Positions 1 through 12,843 of a stretch of 64,000 nt of DNA are shown in pieces; position 1 is the stretch's first letter, and every line of letters starts with the position of its first letter. Source of the DNA: Rhyacichthys aspro (Eukaryota; Chordata; Actinopteri; Gobiiformes; Rhyacichthyidae); the NCBI GenBank assembly GCA_036850595.1, contig CM072156.1:18589483-18653482 (forward strand), written 5' to 3'. A model generated the notes under the pieces. That model saw nothing but the letters and a program-made list of their open reading frames with translations, searched no databases and was not told the DNA's origin. The translations under genes were made by a program, and so were the position numbers.

Positions 1-3000
1 AGTTGTTTTTCACCAAAATCATCCTTACGTAGTCAGTTTTTGCTGTTTTTGGAGCCCAGTGTCTTTTCTTCCATTAAAATTGAACTGCAGTCCATCTTCA
101 AACACACAAGGGTCTATAGCATAAGGTCTATCAATTTTTATATGTTTTCCATTAAAAATAACCAGTTGGACTTTTTCCTTTTCCTTTTAATGGATTATGG
201 TCTTATTGGATGACTGAGAAAATCCAGACAATTTCACTTTTTAAAGCATTATTATGTATTTTGGGATTCTTAGCTCTGACAAGTGCTGAAGAATCACACT
301 ACTGAAAAACTTGGGCTGATAGCAGCTGGATTTGGTCTCATTTTGCAGAGTGTTTTGGGGTAAACCCAGGTGACTAATGTGAGAAATAACCTGACACCCT
401 GTCAAATCCTCGCCCCCTACACGCTCCAATCCAAACTCACAGTAATCCGCCGAGACGAAGATTGGCTCAGCCCACCTCCGAGATGATTCAAAAGACATGA
501 GACATGTTTGAGCGAGACAACCGCTAGCTTCCTGTGGAGAACGGGGGCTGGTAAATGCACACCGCTCTACCTCTGTTTATAAATATTTTATCAGCTAGAA
601 AAATAACACACAAAGTGTCATCCTCTCTGATTTTACAACTGATGAAAATAGAAAAGCAAGGCTGGAGAGTTTGACACAACGTAATGCAGCCCAGGGCGAT
701 GTTAAAGTGGATTGAGTGGCACAATGTCAGAGCAAAACTAAAAGATTAAGGAGAAAATAGAGTTCAAGACCAGTGTTGAGTGTTGGCTTGTTAAAGGTGA
801 TGGGCCCTGAGCCAACCGTGAACACTACAGCTTATGGCACTGATTGAGTACAAGACAGGAATCAGACGGCTTGTCAAAGTCACATGATGTTTCTGTGGTT
901 CTAGGCTTGCTCTCATGAGAATAAGAATAGTCCAAAAAAGATTATGTTTATTAATATTTATTTAGGTGATAAACCTGAAATGCACATGCTCTCACATTGT
1001 GAACAAAAATATAGTGAACAGCTTGTGAATTTGGGAAATTTGGGAATAAATTAAAACAGTTTGCATCCTACAGTTTCTCAAAAAGTTATGGCACCAGGTT
1101 GAACGTTTACTTCAGATTGAACTCATATTGAAAGAACTGCAGGTCTGTGCCGTACCATTCAGGGGAAATGTGTCTTTAGAGACTCTTTACAATGAATCTT
1201 CTTTCACTTTATGCACTTTAGCGTTATCGATTTTCCTATTCACGGGTATAGTGCATTATATATAGTATAGTAGTATGAAGAAGCTGGACACAAGGAGGAA
1301 ATGCAAACTCCACACAGGAGTGCTATTCACAGTGCACGTCAAATAAAAACATATCATTAGCTTAAGAGATTTTGAGTTCACTTGACTCATTGAAATCGAT
1401 CTGGTCTGGCTGAAGAAAATGTCATTTCTTACAAACTTCTGTTGGTTCAGACCATAGTATTTAAGGTGGTATGACAAAGTGACCATTTTACTGTTACTAC
1501 TGAAGATCAGTGATTACTGACATGTAGTTCCCCCAGTCACTGACCAGGTAGTCATCTAAATCCGTGCCCTTTGCAAATGCTTTTTGTCGAAGCTCTTTAG
1601 ATTAAATGTGCTTTGCCTGAAGCATCAACCTGAATTGTACAATCACAGGCAGGAAAAAATCAAATAAAATTGAAAGCCAATGTCACACAGTGCAATTTTT
1701 GCAGTCTTACAAGATTTATACACGCTACACTGTGTGTCGCGAATGAGTTATGATCACATGTGGATCCATGCCACACTGTGTGATGAGAGATGTCTGTGAC
1801 TTGTAGGCTACACATGAGCTTTGAACATAACACACCGACAACAAGAGTGAACCCAATCATGATGTGTTCATGTGATTAGAAAAAAAGAAAACAACTAAAG
1901 TTTGTGGCTTGAAAAAAAAAACAGCTTGGGGTAAATGCTCCTCTAGCAACCACTACTGATATTTAGACTATAGCAGCATTTTGTAGAAGTTTCCCTAAAA
2001 GTCAAACACATACTCATTTATTTGCTTTTGGTCTTATGAGGTGAGATCAGCCATTTTTGATCCTTTAAAGCCACAAAGAGCATTTTTACCAAAGTTATAT
2101 TTTGTGTTAATGGCTTTATTTGTGGAACTAGATCTGATGATAATATTTTATTCATAGCAAATCTAGTCTATATAGCTATTTAAATTTATTTCAGGTACTA
2201 CAAAACATGTTTACACCACACACACACAGTGACATGCTTAAATGGTGGAAGGATACAGTTTTTATGACCTATAAGTCACTATATATATCTACTGCATGTA
2301 TTCACCCACACAAGCCCACTCCCAAAACTTATAAACACAAACTTACAAACATCTACGTATTTACATATTCATGAAACGCTCACTTATTGCACTTTTCATT
2401 AAATACGTCTCACTAACTCACTTTCCTCTGCACTAATCACCCCATAAGCAGCGCTCATATGCAAAAGCTGATTCAAACCTATTTTTCTAATCATGCAATC
2501 ATCTTCCACCTGCACCTCCACAACGTCTACATTATGCACGAACCACGGAGGGAGAAGTCTTCTGAGCCAGGCCTTAAACATTCATTTCACTGTGCGCTGC
2601 TCATAAAAACACACCGCTCATCACTTTTGAATTATACCGCAAAACAGACGATTACTCATCCAGGCGTTAATGTCATATCAGAGAGCAAGGACTTGGCTGT
2701 GCTTCTAAAAATGAGCAAACAGATATTAAGCCATAAATATCCACAAAACATGGGGGTTTTATACAGTGTACTTCATAGTGAGTTGTCACAAAGTCATTAT
2801 AAATCCTTAAAATGTTATTTGTCTCCACAGCATTTTCGACATAAATCCAGCCTCCCGCAAATGAAGACTATGTCCCACGTTTTGATTGGTTGTAGATGAT
2901 TCGCTCTGCTTTATGTCCAGTAGTAATGAGGAAGGAAAACAGTCATCTCAGGACTGCCATTCACTCAGCTTTATTCAACTGGAGTGTGCAGTTTGATTGA

Positions 3001-3350
3001 CAGCCCCAGCTCTGAGCAGGTCGACCTGTCAGGGACTCTTCTGCCAACAATAACAATATAATTTCGGTTATTTTGACTAAAAAAGAAGATGCTACTACAA
3101 TGAGGACTAGGAAAAGTCTTTTCTTAGTTAAGGCCAGGCAAAGGAGATTCTCAGTTGTTTTATATCAGCCATGTCAGAGGGAATTTCTTCGTTCCCGCTG
3201 TCTATTTGTCTACTAATAATAACACATCGAGCGTCAGCAAAGTGTCTCACATTTTCCTTTTTTTGTCCCACATAAACTGGCTTGTTGTCCCAATTTTAAA
3301 CAAAGAAATCAAAGTGATCTTATGATTATTTCATTTGTAAAGAGTTAAAG
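1..3350. other. intergenic stretch, no gene recognised
   Basis: AT-rich non-coding sequence. Short open frames (for example 2399-2581 minus, 2459-2899 plus) overlap on opposite strands and show no known domain. A short LINE-like fragment lies at 1283-1320. Nothing else was identified. Confidence 0.6.
1283..1320. repeat. short L2/CR1-type LINE-like fragment
   Basis: GGAGGAAATGCAAACTCCAC resembles a segment often seen in fish LINE-derived repeats (aacatgcaaactccacacag). It is only about 38 bp, so assignment is tentative. Confidence 0.35.
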
Positions 3351-3783
3351 CAGTGGTTCTGAAACTGTGGTTCTAGCACCACTGGCAGTACTTTGGCTTT
3401 TTTGAGTAGTACTCAGGGATCCTCAGAAGTTATATTTTTCAGACTGAAATGAAAAATAATAACCCGAGCTGCTCTTAAAATAGGTTAAAATCAATTCATG
3501 TCTAACTGAAACCATTTTGATGCTGTTAAAGCCAACTAATATGAATGAAAACCTGTCAAATACCAACCTGTCAAACTTAAGCACCATAAAACTTGTTAAA
3601 ACCGAACTAAAACTGCCCTAGACCTGTTCAAGTCCAACAAGAAGCATTTAAACTGCATTTAAATTGAACTCAACTCACTTTAGACTCTTCATGTCCATAA
3701 TCATTACTGTATATGTAGGTGATACTTGAAAAAACAAATATATTATGAGATGGTACTTGGGGAGTACAGTTTGAGAATCACTG
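3351..3783. mobile_element. hAT-like non-autonomous DNA transposon, degraded
   Basis: The ends are imperfect inverted repeats: CAGTGGTTCTGAAACTGTGG on the left and the reverse complement of the right end, CAGTGATTCTCAAACTGTAC. The CAGTGGTTCTCAAACTG terminus is typical of Charlie-type hAT elements of vertebrates. The flanking 8-mers do not match, so the target-site duplication is lost or the end is off by a few bases. There is no transposase reading frame inside 433 bp. Confidence 0.75.
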
Positions 3784-6700
3784 TCCTAATTTGTTATGCA
3801 AATTTTTTTTTTTACAATATGAATCTAGTTTATTCTGTTCCTCTTTGATAGAACCCCAGAACTTAGCACTCTCCACTACCTCATCCAACGCAAAAGCATG
3901 AACACAAATTTTAAAATAAAATATTGTGTAAATGTCTTCTATAGCTCACACATTAGAGGAAAATGGAGATTGAAGTAGAAGTACTTGGTTTCATTTCTAC
4001 ATCGATGCTTCTGGGATTGTGCTGATAACTGTCTACTGTAGGGAATAAACCAGCTTTTCAAATGCTGAACACACACATTTACAGAATACTGCACTTTTAC
4101 TTTTGCTTTTGAGACCAGTGAGACACTTTTCTCTTGTACTCGGAGGCCAAGTGCCAAACAAATAAAAGCTGAAAGAAAATCCAAACGGCTGCCAAATAAT
4201 GTCATGTTTTCAACCACAACTGCTTGTTTGTCTGACACCACAGATGCACTGGTTTTTTCCACAGTCTCTTTGTCCACATTCTTGCTACTCCACCTTTTCG
4301 GATTTCAAAGACCATCTGTTCAGAAATTGCGGCTCCGCGTTGCCGAAGAACAAGTCAGAAATCTCGGATGAAGCGTTGTCAAAACACCAGCGTCCCTTTG
4401 TCTTGGCTTTGGAAAGGGAGAGAAAAAAAAACCACTCGTTGTTGTGCACGGATGTTTTCCGGCAGAGTACGAGCAGCTGGGTTTTCTGCTCAGCGTCTTT
4501 TGTGAAAATGAAATGGATTTAATTCACTCAAAGACAAACTAAAACTCAAATTCATACAATCAAGTGGTTATTCAGGATTTTGGAGGAGATGTTGCATGTT
4601 GAACTTGTAGACAGCCAAGTGACAGCAGCATTGGCACAAAGTAAAAATGGCTTGCATGTTAAACGGTAATGTACACATTGTAAAGCAGCTATTATATGGT
4701 GGGCTATATTTACCCAGCCTTGGACAGTACGTTATCCCATGTGTGTCACTATAAAGGTGTGTTTTTTATCTCTTTCAAAATAGTGTTCTACAATAGGACT
4801 TCATGAATTGCCTCATAAAATGATTAAAGCTACAAAATGCTGGACTTTCTTTAAAAATATAATGCATTCTTCTTCTTCCCCATTTATGGCCTTCTAGAAC
4901 AATGTGGAGGTCAATGCATTACACTTCTGCCTTGTACTGCTTTGTTTGCAAAAATGTCACAACTCACTAAAGAAAAGAAAAGAAAAGAAAAGTGTTTGAC
5001 AAGAAGCTAAAGATCAATTAAAAGCAAGCAACAAATCTGAATGTGACTTTTAACACTGAAAGAATGGATGGAGCATGGGATTTTATGCAGATTATGCCTT
5101 TAATTCACTTGGAGATGTTGGAAATAATGACACATAATTCATAGAATATCACATAATCACATTTAGGACTTTAGGACTGTGCTTGCTTACTGATTTAATT
5201 TGCTGTAGTCATATTAAGTTCGATTCAATCATGACTCCTACAGGTTTTATAAGCTTTATTGTTACTTTGAACCTGGCTAAAGGCAGGTGAGTGGATTTAT
5301 CCTCTGTGGGTAACTGCAGTCTTATACAATCAGAGCAGAATCATGTTGCTAACATTAGTAACGGTAAATGCATCTTCAAACTACAGGCCTGACATTCGGG
5401 ATGTGGATGCTTACTTAGGTTGAAGCATGTAATAATGTTGATGAAATGCATATGTTTATATTTTATATCATGTGTTAACAAAAATAAATAAATAAATGAA
5501 TGAACAGTTTTTGTCAGTGCACTTTAAAAAAAAATAAATCACTGTTTATTGTGTTTTATTTTGATTTTCTATAAAAAATCAAACACCTTGACTGCTACAG
5601 TATTAATGACACTGCTGTATTGTCTTTTTTCTGTTTGGTAATGAGTGAATGTATGTATGAACACATGTATTCATTGTCATGTGTAATGATCATATTTGCT
5701 TTTCACAGTAATTAATCTGAATCTGATGTGTCTCAAACAGAAGCAGGTTGGAGCGATGTTGTTGCTTTGCACATTAATGGAAGTGTCCATTATTCATGTA
5801 TCATTTGCACTGCATTTATTATTCATGGGGTCTTAGCATGTGGCAGCTCACGTCTGTCATTCCTAACCAGAGCCGATGACGTCAGCGGAGCATCATTGTT
5901 TCTGTGTCACCAGGCTATTTCCCCCGTCGAACAAAAGACAGGAGACGGTGTAAACGTGTGATTTGGGAGATTATTTTGGTTATATTCGGTTGTATCTGAT
6001 CACAGGCTGTATCTGGCTCTCGGCCCGACTCCCCTGTCGTCTCCAGCTCATTACACTCACAAAGAAATATTCAGCGCTACCCTCGAATATTTGTTTTTTC
6101 CGGGAGATGTTCAAATGTTGGCCCATTAGGTTTCTGTGAGATCTGTTTAAACTGAAATGAGACATATTTCAAAAAAAAAAAAAAAAAAGTGAAGTGTTTC
6201 AGCATGGACACTCAGCTATGAAATTATAAGAGGCCTAATCAAGGAAAAGCCACTGGGACACTAACTCTGTCTCTGAAGAGCTACTTAAGGACAACTGCAG
6301 CCTGTGATGACTGTGTTGGTGTTTTTGGACCAGGGATGAGCTGCTGAAAAGTATTAGACCAGAGACTTTAGAGCAGTCAGACATTTTGTATCCTTAAAAT
6401 TGCATCTAAAAAATGATCAAAATATTTTTACTGTTCACATGTTACAAGTACATATGCTGACTATGATGTCCCATATGTCTGTGATGGTGTTGTTCCTCCA
6501 GCTTCTCCTGTTCTCATTCTTCACGTTGTTTGAGTGTCACCAGGAAAAATCTTTTATCCAAAGCTTTTAACATATATAGATTTATAGATATATAGATCAA
6601 TACATTCACACCCCTAGAGGAGAAAGCACAGAAACATCTGGAATGGGATCAGATGCCTTTGATTATTGCCTTTGATTATTGTTAACTGTACAAATGGAAA

Positions 6701-8600
6701 TGTGCCTTTACATTATTCCTTGTGTGGTAGTACTCGACTACAACACTATTTTTTCGACTGTGGCTTAGACAATGACAAAAAGAGTTTAAATTTTGATGTG
6801 TCTGAGAAAGTTACTGACACAAAAACTAACTTTTAAAACATAAACGAAATGGGTTGAATTTATCTACAACACTATGAACTAAATACAGAACTGTTGAGAA
6901 ATAGGTGACTCTGCTTCATTATTCATTTCTTTTGTGGGCCATGGTATTTTGTGCTGAGCCAAAATCTCACTCCTTTTATTTCTTTTAATAAATAATTACT
7001 TTTTTATTTTTTTTTCATCGAAATACTGTAGTTTACTGTGAGATTTTTTTTTTAAATATCGACATACAAAACATATACAAAAAGACTTAAATGACCTCCT
7101 TGAGAAGAGAGTCTTATTCTTGGTTGAATATTAATATCCTTGCTCCTCAATAGAGATAATATATCCAAATGATTGAACTGTCAAATTTCTCTTGAACGCC
7201 GTCATAAATGAGATGAGTTATCTTTCCACTAATGGACTCATCATTGTCCTTTTAATGCAGTGTCAAAAATAAAGACGCTTTGTATTACATAAAAATGAAT
7301 CTGGTATTATTGGTCTTATTACAGGCTTCAACCTCGTGACTGACTTCTTAATCAAAGCACAACATAGCAGTGGGAGCAGCTGACATGTAATATTCAGCGT
7401 TGTGATTTGTGATCATTTATAGATTTGAGTAGGCTTCCCGTCGCTGCCGCCTGCTCTCTCTCTCTCTGTGCCGTAAATGGAAATGAGTGTTCTTCAAGAG
7501 GCTAAATCAAACGAGAAACTAATGATTTCAGAGACAATCAGAAGTTTTATGTGATTGTTTACGGGCCAAATCAGCCACGCTTCATGTACCGCTGCGCTTC
7601 ACCACGCACATTATCCTCAAAATGAGTTTGGAGTATGGCGCCTTGCATACAGAAATGCATTTGATCAGTGTTGCACTCAAGAATGGGTTCATCTGAGTCA
7701 TGATCGAGACAAGACAAAACATCGGATACTACAGAAAGTCCAAACTCATGGAGGAATTATCGTTTGGTAAAGTTATGGATATATTGTAAACAAGAGGTTT
7801 TCATCCAATCACAAGAATGACAAGGACAATTAATAAAAAAGCTGTGGGCTTCATCGATTTTCATTTAAAATCCTGCAGCCCTTATGTTCAAGACTGAGTA
7901 AAAACAAGTTCAAGTTGCAGACAAAATTAAGAACAATATCAAGAAGAAAAGACTACAATACACAAGACAGGTTTTGTATACAACACAAAAAAAAACACAA
8001 AAAAAACTATGAGCTATGAACTATGAGCACGTTCATGTGAAACAGACCAAGTTGTTTAACTTTGAGCCCAAAACATATATTCTCGTTATCATTTAATGGT
8101 TCTTAGTCATGAGCTCTGCAGAATCATGCCAATCTCACTGACACAGTAGCCTGATCTGAACCGAAACCTCCAGTGTAAATTATATATAATTCCTGCCGCC
8201 AGCACGCGCAGACACTCAGAGGCAGCAGAGTCGTATTTGTACAAAATACTCTAAAATGACCCCATCGTTTCAGAAGACAGGTTCTTTTCTTCCAAACGTG
8301 CCGATTGAGATAGTTTCCTTTTAAAAACAAACAACGTCTGTAAAATGATGGACATGACTGCACTAAACTCATGAAAAACAAACCATTGAGAAAATAAACA
8401 GCACATAGAAACCAAGTCGTTAAAGACCAACCAGACTGAGGTGTTTTAAACAAACTGCACACAATAAAACACATTGTAAGCATGAAATTAAAGTTAATGC
8501 TTGCTGTGCTTTCCTACACCAGTCAGCTGCTCGTTTCTCGTTGCTGATTGGTCAGTGGCCTGTGTTTCTTCTTCTTGAACTTAACCTGCTCCGGATCAGG
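3784..8600. other. intergenic stretch, no gene recognised
   Basis: Non-coding. It contains a short (AAAAG)n tract at 4969-4992, an A-run near 6171-6188 and a CT-rich run near 7455. The open frames at 4199-4522, 5728-5961 and 8124-8483 show no recognisable protein family and no splice context. Confidence 0.55.
4969..4992. repeat. (AAAAG)n microsatellite
   Basis: About five tandem copies of AAAAG. Confidence 0.85.
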
Positions 8601-8760
8601 TTAGCCACTCAGCCGTAAGTTCTCACAGAGGTTAATCACTAATCTCAATAGAAGGTGAATAAGAGTGAAGCAGTCATAGAGTGAAAAAAGAAGGGGACAA
8701 AGAACAGAGCCTTGAGGCACACCAAATTTGACTGGTTTGTTTGTCTTGAGTGTGGTTTGA
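8601..8760 (-). mobile_element. LINE reverse-transcriptase fragment (L2/CR1-like)
   Basis: The minus-strand frame reads KFGVPQGSVLCPLLFSLYDC. This matches the conserved VPQGSxLGPLLFxLY block of non-LTR retrotransposon reverse transcriptases, with the usual Gly after SVL replaced by Cys. The downstream YxDD box is absent and the frame is short, so this is a dead 5'- and 3'-truncated copy. L2/CR1-type is inferred from the block, not proven. Confidence 0.8.
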
Positions 8761-8807
8761 AAAAGAAGCACTCTCAATAACAGGCAGAGATAATGTGGAA
8801 ATGACAA

Positions 8808-11714
8808 GGTTTATTCCAAACGTCTGATTCAATTTATTCCACTATTGAGATGTGCCGAGACTGAAAAGCAGTGATAATAAATCATACACAGCATTCACAG
8901 ATCAATGCTCTTACCCAAAGCCATTACACAGCTGAGGAGAGGGGCATTGTGGGTAAATCGTTTTTTTCATGATATCTGGAAAACCATTTTTAAATGAAGA
9001 AAAGCAAATAATTTCAACCTTGAAGCTATTTATACAGCTTCTAAAATGGTCTGTGTAGCAGTGTTGAATGTTTGTGTTGCATTCATCTGAGTCGAGTAAT
9101 GGTCTGTGGGAAAAAGACTCATTTGTATTCCACCTCGAGGAGATGATTAAAGTGCAAAGTCGGCATATTCTGTCCATCCTTCTTTATAAACAGCCAGTAA
9201 TGAAACATTTATTAATTTAAACCATATTCAGATATTAACCATCACTATTGCCACATACAAGAATCACATTCTTCACAGTCTTCTGCTCACCTGCACATGC
9301 ATGTCTTTGGACTCTGGAGGAAACCTGAGCACTTGGAAAGAAAAGAATGAGGTAAAAGATTGGATTTATAAATCCGATTTGAGAGAATCAGGTAAGAACA
9401 AACACTAGCAAAAAAATAAACAAAATGACTGTTGTAAAAAAAAAAATTAAAATTCTCCTTTTCTCACCCTAAGGATTGACAGGGCTGTATGTGTTTGCCA
9501 AACTATATCTGAAGTGTTTCCGATCAGCAGGTGGGAGAGAAAGTTCAAAGGTTTCTTTTCATTTTTCTTTTCCAACTACAGTGATCAAACGGGTCGCATC
9601 TTGGTAAAATGTGATAGGCCTCAGTCCTGCTGCTGTAAAGGTGTCAGGACGTGTCAAGACAGTACAGTCTGTTAGGGAGGTGTTGTAGCAGGATGGCACC
9701 TGTGTTCGGCTTTGCCTGTGGATCCACTCTGACACGACTTAAGTGGGTTTAAACATCAGTAACATTGAAATACATTTTTTTCTTTATAATTGATAGACTC
9801 ATTTTTGGATCCATTTATTCAAACCATTTTTCTTTTCAGCTCCCCACATTAGAATACTTCCTTTCATCCCTTGTAATTTAACCACATCATTTTAAACACT
9901 GCAGTCACTTTCGCCTTTTTTCTGATCTGTGCACAACACACAACGATTATCTTCGGGGGAGCCATTGTGGTGTGTATTCTCCATGGCTACGTGCTGATTA
10001 TCGCTACAAGGGGCTGCTGGTTCACATACTACAATGAGCAACCTCCCAAAGCTGCATACACCACCCCCAAACTGAGATGTCACCAAAGCGCTGCCACTCA
10101 TTATCAGCCTGCACGCTGGAGCTAATTGCCGTCGCTCTGCATGGGGCGTAGCTAATGAGAGGAGGCTCCCCGGGCCCACATGGAGGGCCGGGTCAGCTGA
10201 CCAGGTAGAGGTAAGGCTCATTAAAGTCTGAGGCAAGCGTCAGGGTGTAGGATAATGCACACATGAATGTTTGAAAGCAAGGCTGTGATATGACTCACAT
10301 GAATAAAAAGACATGTGACAAAAGGTAGAAAGGGCTGTATGTACAAAACAGTGTGTAGACTACAGTAAAGTACATACCTCTTGCACATTTAGTCCCTTAT
10401 TGGATAACGACAGGGAGACTATGTTATACTTAAGGAGCCATATTTCATCAGTTTGACAGATGACACATATTTTGCTCTCACAGCCTTTTTATAGGATTTT
10501 AATTTAAAAAATAAGTAATATGCAAGTCTTTTGCCAATGTATGTCGTGCTGTTCCTAATACGTTCGACAGATTCCTCGTTCTGAGTTTCATCGTTCTATA
10601 AATGGAATCTATTTGCTTATAAAAAGAGCTCACAGAGATCTTTTATTTGATTTATCTATCACTCACTTTCACCCGAAGTGTCGCTTACGTCCTTGTGGCT
10701 CTCAGCCTCGATGTTTAAAGACACAGTATGCAGGACATCGTAAATAAACGTGTCTGTTTGTTGAGTGACACAGTCTTTTAAATGAATTCTGGTTGAACAT
10801 GTGCTCAAGTAAAAGTTACAGATTTGACCGAAAAATGTGAATCTTTTTAACATAATAATGTATGCTTAATGTTGCAAACTCAATGCAAAAAATCTGAATG
10901 GTTTTGTGTTGAGAGACGTGAGCTATGAAAACTATAAGAGCAGCGTGACGCATTACGAATGCATGGATGAGCATTTCATTTCATAGGTGCTCCCCGGCTG
11001 TTTAACTCAAGGCCTTTGATGCATGTATTCCCCAATCTCAACTGGTTGTTTTTTTCTTTACACTGTAACACTTGGGCAGATAAACATACAGTAGTTGTGG
11101 AAAATGCAGATTCATGACCACATCTCCATGCATCCTCCTTTGTCAATGTAACAAACACTCTTTCACTGAAGCTAATCTTTCGGTAAAATACTTGGCCTGA
11201 TGTGAGTTATTGCTGAGCACTTGCTACGAGAAGGTCATAGGCCGTGAAATGAGGAGCCTGTTAATGACCACTGTGTTTAGTCGGGGCAGGGCAGGATCTC
11301 ACAGCGAGAGGCAAATGTCGATCCAATTGATCTGGGGTCTAACGCGAGCCAGATGATGGAAAGCAGATTCAAGGATTATCCAAATCAGAGCTCACAGAAA
11401 TGCAGCAGCCTGACTCTGAAAGTGTCTGGGGCTGGGGGATAAGTTGGTTGTTTAGGTTTGTGGGTGGACACGCTGCACTAACCAGGCCTCACAGACATTC
11501 ATACTCTTTTAAAGGGAATTTCAGGATGTGTCTGCCTGTTTGTGCAAACTTTTAACACAAGCAAAGAAACCAAATGTGTTGTGTTATGTAACCATTATGA
11601 TAAAAATCACAAATTATGATAAAAAACACAGATGCAAAAATAGCTTGTTATTTTTGATAATGTAATTGTTAACTATCTTAATTGTGTTTTACAACTGCTT
11701 CACAATAACAGAGG
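8808..11714. other. intergenic stretch, no gene recognised
   Basis: Non-coding apart from a LINE-like fragment at 9283-9345. A relatively GC-rich segment at 10080-10240 is unlike its surroundings and could be a conserved non-coding element. The overlapping minus-strand open frame (9892-10236) shows no known domain. Confidence 0.5.
9283..9345. repeat. LINE-derived fragment (L2/Expander-like)
   Basis: CACATGCATGTCTTTGGACT followed by a GGAGGAAACC core resembles a widespread fish LINE-derived sequence (catgtctttggactgtgggaggaaaccggag). It is truncated on both sides. Confidence 0.6.
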
Positions 11715-11722
11715 GTATAAAC

Positions 11723-12131
11723 CAGGGGTGGGCAAACTTTTTGGCTCAAGGGCCACACTGGGTTTTAAAATCTGACAGACGGGCCGGACCAGTAAACTAT
11801 TATTATTAAATAACTATTGTTACTAGTATTAATTACATTAGAAAACCTGTACCATTTCTTGCATAGTTTCTTGGCAAATAAGACATAGCTACTAACTGGA
11901 CTTCAGTCAATAATCTCTGTCAAATATCTCTGTCCACTTTAAAAACTTGTGTGAATGAAGTTTTCTGTATGTAGATATGATGGTAGGTTTAAGCACAAGG
12001 CATTTAAGGAAAATGGCCAAATATGTGCTGTCTTATATTAAATTATAAATACTTTGTAAATGCTTGGCGGGCCGCATTACACAGCTCAACGGGCCGCATG
12101 TGGCCCCCAGGCCTTAGTTTGCCCACCACTG
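11723..12131. mobile_element. hAT-type non-autonomous transposon with intact 8-bp TSD
   Basis: The left end is CAGGGGTGGGCAAACTTTTT; the right end reversed is CAGTGGTGGGCAAACTAAGG. Both are flanked by the identical 8-mer GTATAAAC (11715-11722 and 12132-12139), the target-site duplication size of hAT elements. Subterminal GGGCCGGACC and GGGCCGCATG motifs are typical of this vertebrate family. The element is 409 bp with no transposase. Confidence 0.93.
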
Positions 12132-12478
12132 GTATAAACAATGGACAGCGAGATCAGAGGCTGACAAAGAAGCTAGAAGGGATGGCTCCAAGAAACCTGG
12201 CACCAATTGACTTTTAAAAAGATTAAAATTTGTTCAAAATTGTGATATCATCTGTATTTTCTGGACAGCTTTCAAACATTGGTTTTTAAAAATATTTTTT
12301 TGAAACAATATTAGAAATTACTAGCATTGCAGCTGCTAATCAAATATAAACATGATCACTGAAGTTAGACTTTTAGTACCTGGGCAGTAGTTCAGCTCTT
12401 TCCTTATGCTACATAAAGTTGCTACTTCTCTGGTTGTTAGCATCACTAGCTACATACTTACCAACTCTGACCTTCAAA

Positions 12479-12843
12479 GGGGCCGTTAACACGAGAACGC
12501 TGCTCAGGAATACACTGCAGTCATGCCGATTTGTGTTGACAAGACAACGTTACAACATGATCCGCATTCACACGGAGCCACCCAAAATGGCTGAAACAAT
12601 GTAGAACATATGCCAGACCAGTACGAGGTGGGTTTTCTTTGGCTACTTCTGCTTCTTCCTCTTCGGTAGAGTTGTTGGTTGAACATGTGTACATGAGAGC
12701 GGAGCAGCAGCCACATTGAAACGGAAACACCTCCTCGGCCGGATTCCAAGATTCCAAGGTATTTTTGTGGCATGAAAAGACTGGTCTTTCCGCAACAGAA
12801 TCATTTTGGATTCTTTAAAACACTTTGACGTGTGAACGGCCCC
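12479..12843. mobile_element. MITE with GGGGCCGTT terminal inverted repeats
   Basis: The ends GGGGCCGTTAACACGAGAAC and, reversed, GGGGCCGTTCACACGTCAAA share about 15 bases. At 365 bp it is too short for a transposase. No clear target-site duplication is visible, so the superfamily is undetermined. Open frames in this segment are by-products of the element. Confidence 0.75.

Noticed and set aside
2399..2899. Open frames on both strands that look somewhat protein-like
   Set aside because: They overlap antisense to each other and contain no known motif; coding status cannot be supported.
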